The notes under the pieces were generated by a model that saw only the letters and a list, made by a program, of their open reading frames with translations, did no database searches and was not told where the DNA came from. From Grifola frondosa (taxonomy: Eukaryota; Basidiomycota; Agaricomycetes; Polyporales; Grifolaceae), in contig LUGG01000006.1 of assembly GCA_001683735.1 (NCBI GenBank), positions 310,001 to 374,000 on the forward strand: 64,000 nt of DNA, written 5' to 3'. This document shows, piece after piece, positions 59,764-64,000 of the stretch (positions are counted from its first letter, which is position 1; each line of letters opens with the position of its first letter). A program made the translations under genes and the position numbers.

Positions 59764-62700
59764 CTACTCCTCGTATTCGTCCTCTTCTCCTTCTATCTTT
59801 GCTTGTTGTTCAGCTTCTGGTTCAAGATTCCGTAACCGCATTTCTACGAGGAACTCCTTATCGCGAATGCTTTGGGACCATGTTACAATGACTTTGGAGA
59901 GCACGATAATACCATGAGTGGTTGCGGCGAAAGTGAATATAGTTGGATAGACATGCAAGACTAACGAATTATAACGTCATCAATAAGTGATTGTGGCAGG
60001 AAGACAGACCACTCACACAGGAAGCTACCATCTACAGGTAATGTGACCAACTTGCAAAGCGACCACACCATGGCAGGTGGTAGCAGGATCATGCCGACTA
60101 GGCCGACGAGTAAAGGAGCGATGACTTCTTTCGTCGCTTTGACTGGATCTGCATGTGTCCACCCATTTCGAATGATCTAGAAAATGACTTGTTCAGTGTA
60201 ATCGCAATTTCGAAATTGATCTCGACTCACATGGTCAACGCCAAGCATCATTCCATGCGGTGGAAGCTGCGCCCGCAAGGACCGAATGATGATCTTTGTG
60301 TAAAGCAAACCCAAGGCCCACATGTCGACGATTCGGATTTGGGGCACCATGGTTGGGTTGATTGTCTGTTTGATAGGTTGCACGATATATAGCTCTAGAA
60401 CGAGCGCCAACAGAGTTGGAATGACGATGCCCAAGAAGAACATCATGTATGATATCTTCGCGATCCACAGAAGACTACGTTTGGCGAGGTATAGTGGGAA
60501 TTCTGCTCGGGGTTCGTCTCCGCCGCGCCGCTGACGTCGTTTATCCATCTGGTCCAGAGCGAAGCCAACAAGCCAGCTAGCCCATAAAAGATAGAAGCCG
60601 GCAATGAAGGAATAACCATCATGGACGTCGTACGGGACGAATAGCCTAAAAAATCCCCGGCCGAGCAGGATGGGCGCAGCGAGGACCGTCGCGAGTAAGA
60701 CAGATCCCACGGTCCATAGGCACCCGAGAAAGATGATGACTCTGTACTTCAAGTGAGGCGGCATATACACGACAACGTAATCATCCTTGATGATGCGCTT
60801 GGCTCTTTCCGCCTCAGCGTTCTGAGCGGCAATTAATTTGGCCTCATTGTCATTGATCGGGCGACCCTCGCCATCCACTTCCGCTGTAGCTGGTAAGTCC
60901 TTAACGAGAGCAATATTGTCGCTGTTAGGGACCCGTCTGAAAGTACCATCATGGACAGCCTCAGCATCGTCCATTTCGATACCTTGCCTGAAGAGGAGCG
61001 CACTCCATGACCAGTGCTTCGGGCTATACTCCTCCTCGGGACGGCGTTCACCAAACATGTATGAGGTTAGGCGAAGGCGGGAAGCCAAAAACTTCCAAAT
61101 CCAAACACCGAACTGTCGCAATGCCTTTTTCGGTCGAAAATAATGTAGCGTGTATGGCAGCGCCAGATGGAGGAAGAGCAGATCGATCGGCACTTGAGAT
61201 AGTGGTTCTCTGAGATGTAGGTTCAGAAAGGTGGATGTCGACACAGAAATTTCCACATACCGAACTTTCCATCGGAATGGCATGATAGTCCGACTGAAAA
61301 ATCGGAGAATGCCGGAGACAGTTGCAACACCAGTAGCCACTACGAGAGCGTACATGACAGCACTCAAGAGCAGTTTCCGCACCTGCAATAGTGTTGGTCG
61401 CTCCAGAATATCTCGGATAGGATGAAATTTTGATCATGCGGGTCCTTGATGAACCACATGGCTCCTGAGCGCATAATTCCACGGCACCCGGCCAAAAGAA
61501 CGGCGAATTGATACCTGGAAAGGGCCATAAACAAAAATTTAGACACATTTGTCTTTCGAGAAGCTCACATAAACATGGTCCCCAGTACCCAATGGTAGAA
61601 GATTGCTGTGAGTGGTGCGTACATCAAGAACGCTGCTCTCGACCGGAAGCTCCCTTGTGGGAAGAGCCATACGGTGCAAACATCAAGCATGATACCACAT
61701 CCCAGAGGAAAGATGACGAGCTCCACGATAATGAAAGCCGCCACCTAGTGCAACCACAATCAATTCATGATGAAAATCAACTGCATATATGCGCACCTTG
61801 ACCACGAGAAGTTGTTGTCGTATAGCGTTACGGACCGCCCGACCGGCATTCCTCACACTACCTACGGTGAGGACATTCAGGTACAATGCGAGCACGATCC
61901 CGATAACAGCGTATCCCAAGAGAACGGCAAACACACGCTCATTCGGGCCATCCCCGACTGCAAGACGTAACCACGTCGACTGAGCCTCCGCAGACCACAG
62001 ACGAACGTGCTTGCCAAGGCGTGCAAAGAAGGGCTCTGACCAGCGTACCAAAGCGGAGTCAGACTCAAGGATACGAGTAATGAAAGAGGGAGTTGTGTCA
62101 GGAGATGATATTTCGGGTGCCGAAGTAGAAGCGACGACTCTCTCCATAATTGAGTCACAGCATCCAAGAGATATGTATACTATAAGAAAGGCTGTCAGCG
62201 AAGTGCACCAATGTGATAAGCAAAACTCACTGTTGCCTTGGACGACTCGGCCAATCCGCCAGCACGACTATGGCCCATGAATACCCCGAGGACGTGAACT
62301 AAGAGATCCAAGATAGCATATACTAACGCGGCTATCGATGGAATCACCAGTCGCGAGACCAGAAAGAGCACAACGTCAACAACGGGGTCAGTAATTAGTC
62401 TGATAGCTCGTAGAGGCATGTGAAGTATCTGTATGAAGCGACGAGGGTTCAACTAGACACGGTATGAGACTCATATGCGAGAATCATTTACAAGTAAAAG
62501 GCGTACGCATAGCAGGGCTGTAGACTTTCCAATGGTGAATGGCAGGAAAACACCTAGGCCGATCGTGGTGTCAAGTATAAAGATCATTAAAGCGGCCTGC
62601 AAACGTGAGGTTAGTAGCCAATATACGATTAGATAGACATACACACATTTTGAAGAACGCCATAGATGGGACCTCTCAGACCTATAGCTATAATTGCATA

Positions 62701-64000
62701 GCTGATTAAGTTCACGCAAAGCATTTCGTTTCCGGACCCCTACCTTCTAGCGCACCATCTACGTCGTCCTCTATATTGGCATCCAGGTCCTCACCCGCAT
62801 CCACGGGTTGGCCTTGAACGACCTGAATCTCTGCTCGTTGCTGTACAAGGCCGGGTGCCACGGGATCTCCCGCCCGACCATCTTCGGCGAGCTGGAATGC
62901 CAGAGGTTCGCCGTCTCCTTCTCCTTCGTCTTCATCTTGATAATCCTCGTCCGTCCATCGCACGCCCTCCGCATCATCTTCATCCTCCGCATCCGCCATA
63001 TCCACATCATCCTCATCCTCGTACTCCACCTCACCCTCCCGGAAGTACACTCGGTGCTCTGCTTCCACCTCATCCCTGTTCAGTTCTACCACCGTAGGCC
63101 CGTCGTCATCGAAGTAGCCCGACAAATTTGACGGCCCCGCTTCGAGCTCCTCAGGAGCGCGGTAGGTTGCCAGACTTGGCGAAGCTAAAGGTGTGTGTCC
63201 ATGGCTGCGGGAAGCAGATGCTGACGGGCCGGCGCCAAATACGAAGGGCGACGGCGGAAGCGTGACAATAGGAAGAGGCGGTCGGCGCGGACTACCTGGA
63301 GTGCTGGACGAAGGTGCCGTCGCAAGGGAAATGTATTTAATTTCCGCGTTTTCATTGTCCACCGTGCTGTAAGGAGGAGACACTGGCCGTGTTGGGCGCT
63401 TGTAGGGTTCTGGTAATGCGGCCAACAGCTCTGGAGGTGTAGATGACCAGTCCGCGGGACTAGTCCCCGCTCCTTTTGTGAGATACTCCTCAGCTAATTG
63501 GTCCGCCGTAGCAAGTAAATCCAGATCACTCCTAACAGGATTCTGGAATTGTGGGCTACGGGGGGTGAATATGGGCTGCGTACTGCTCATCTCTGTAGCT
63601 TGCGCGATACCCCATGGTGGCACTTGCTGAGCCAGCGGCATTGCGAAAGTAAACGCTGTCTGCTGAGGATCAAGGTTCAAAGGCGCGGTGGTAGGCACAT
63701 ATGCTGAAACCGCGCGCCGCTTCCGCGCACCACCTGACTCTCTATCTGAATTCTCATCTTCGCTCGATGGCGGCGAGTCCTCCGGCGAACGGTTGGCGCG
63801 AGCGGTATGCATATGGGGGAACGGGCGCGCCAATCTCCGGCCGTTCGACGTGCTTCCCTTTATCTTGCCACTGCCGTCTCTCTTCACGTGGACCCCCATC
63901 ATGATCATCCCGCCCGTCATTATTGCGTCGTGCCTTCTTAAGAACGACCGGTGCTCTGTAGTCGTTGTCAGCATCAAGTCTGCGAGGACGGCGATCGTGT
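59764..64000 (-). CDS. SSM4: ERAD E3 ubiquitin ligase Doa10/MARCH6-like, N-terminal part outside window
   Basis: A very large multi-pass ER membrane protein that ubiquitinates misfolded proteins. The RING-CH finger expected at the N-terminus lies beyond 64000. In the window the chain begins with a disordered linker with long acidic stretches (VEYEDEDDVDMADAEDEDDA). Helices follow: GLRGPIYGVLQN, AALMIFILDTTIGLGVFLPF, IPSIAALVYAILDLLVHVLG, FAVLLGYAVIGIVLALYLNV, VELVIFPLGCGIMLDVCTVW, YHWVLGTMFMYQFAVLLAGC, the RIIKDDYVVVYMPPHLKYRV loop, RVIIFLGCLWTVGSVLLATV, YSFIAGFYLLWASWLVGFAL, and YMMFFLGIVIPTLLALVLEL with TIGxGxxLPF-type and LYxKI elements. It ends in an acidic tail (EAEQQAKIEGEEDEYEE). A one-base slip is needed between 63790 and 63850. 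Introns are frequent in the helical half. Confidence 0.92.

Noticed and set aside
62808..63131. Plus-strand hydrophobic frame with many Ile, Leu and His
   Set aside because: Antisense shadow of the acidic linker of the Doa10 homologue; GAG/GAC codons read backwards give Leu, Ile and Val.

Overview
This window is nuclear DNA from a filamentous fungus, most likely a basidiomycete of the Agaricomycetes type. Genes are packed on both strands and broken by many short introns, mostly about 45-70 bases with GT..AG ends. The proteins are eukaryotic housekeeping proteins, and no operons, ribosome binding sites, CRISPR arrays or rRNA genes are visible. I recognised about 26 genes. Both ends cut a gene: a chitinase-like GH18 enzyme on the left (5' end missing) and a Doa10/MARCH6-type ubiquitin ligase on the right (N-terminal part missing).

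Layout. 1-5.8 kb: GH18 enzyme, a small secreted protein, 2.5 kb of mostly non-coding sequence with possible gene remnants, and an NTF2-like protein. 6-11 kb: a tail-anchored coiled-coil protein, COQ3 (ubiquinone synthesis) and a PQ-loop transporter. 12-17 kb: aldehyde dehydrogenase, PET117 (cytochrome oxidase assembly) and a CUE/DUF1771/Smr protein. 17-27 kb: a chromatin- and transcription-rich block with a KAT14-like GNAT acetyltransferase, a Sir2 deacetylase, a large disordered protein, an HD-domain nucleotidase and the CTD-kinase subunit CTK3. 27-34 kb: ADE1 (purine synthesis), an MFS transporter, a 2.1 kb gene-poor gap with an imperfect direct repeat, and a flavin-reductase-like protein. 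34-46 kb: POL1 (DNA polymerase alpha), GRX5 and ZIM17 (mitochondrial), ADE16/17 (last two steps of IMP synthesis) and an FAD monooxygenase. 48-64 kb: a single-pass membrane protein, a GRAM-TBC-EF-hand Rab GAP, a WDR5/Swd3 beta-propeller, a TMEM184/DUF300 membrane protein and the Doa10 homologue.

Genes are often arranged head to head with 170-430 bp between start codons (CTK3/ADE1, POL1/GRX5, ZIM17/ADE17, SIR2/disordered protein, PET117/Smr, WDR5/TMEM184). Other pairs are tail to tail, and the KAT14-like and SIR2 coding regions overlap at their 3' ends. Four nuclear-encoded mitochondrial factors (COQ3, PET117, GRX5, ZIM17) and two purine genes lie here, but nothing shows that they form a functional cluster.

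The most striking property is technical. In at least ten genes, essential ones included, the reading frame slips by one base while the protein similarity continues. Most slips lie in short runs of one base. Indel errors in the assembly explain this better than gene decay, so many exon coordinates below span one or more apparent frameshifts. I found no convincing new biological system. The best leads are the chain of tiny exons in the GH18 gene, the KAT14/SIR2 overlap, the KAT14-like gene itself, a perfect 12-bp hairpin and a G-quadruplex-type intron.
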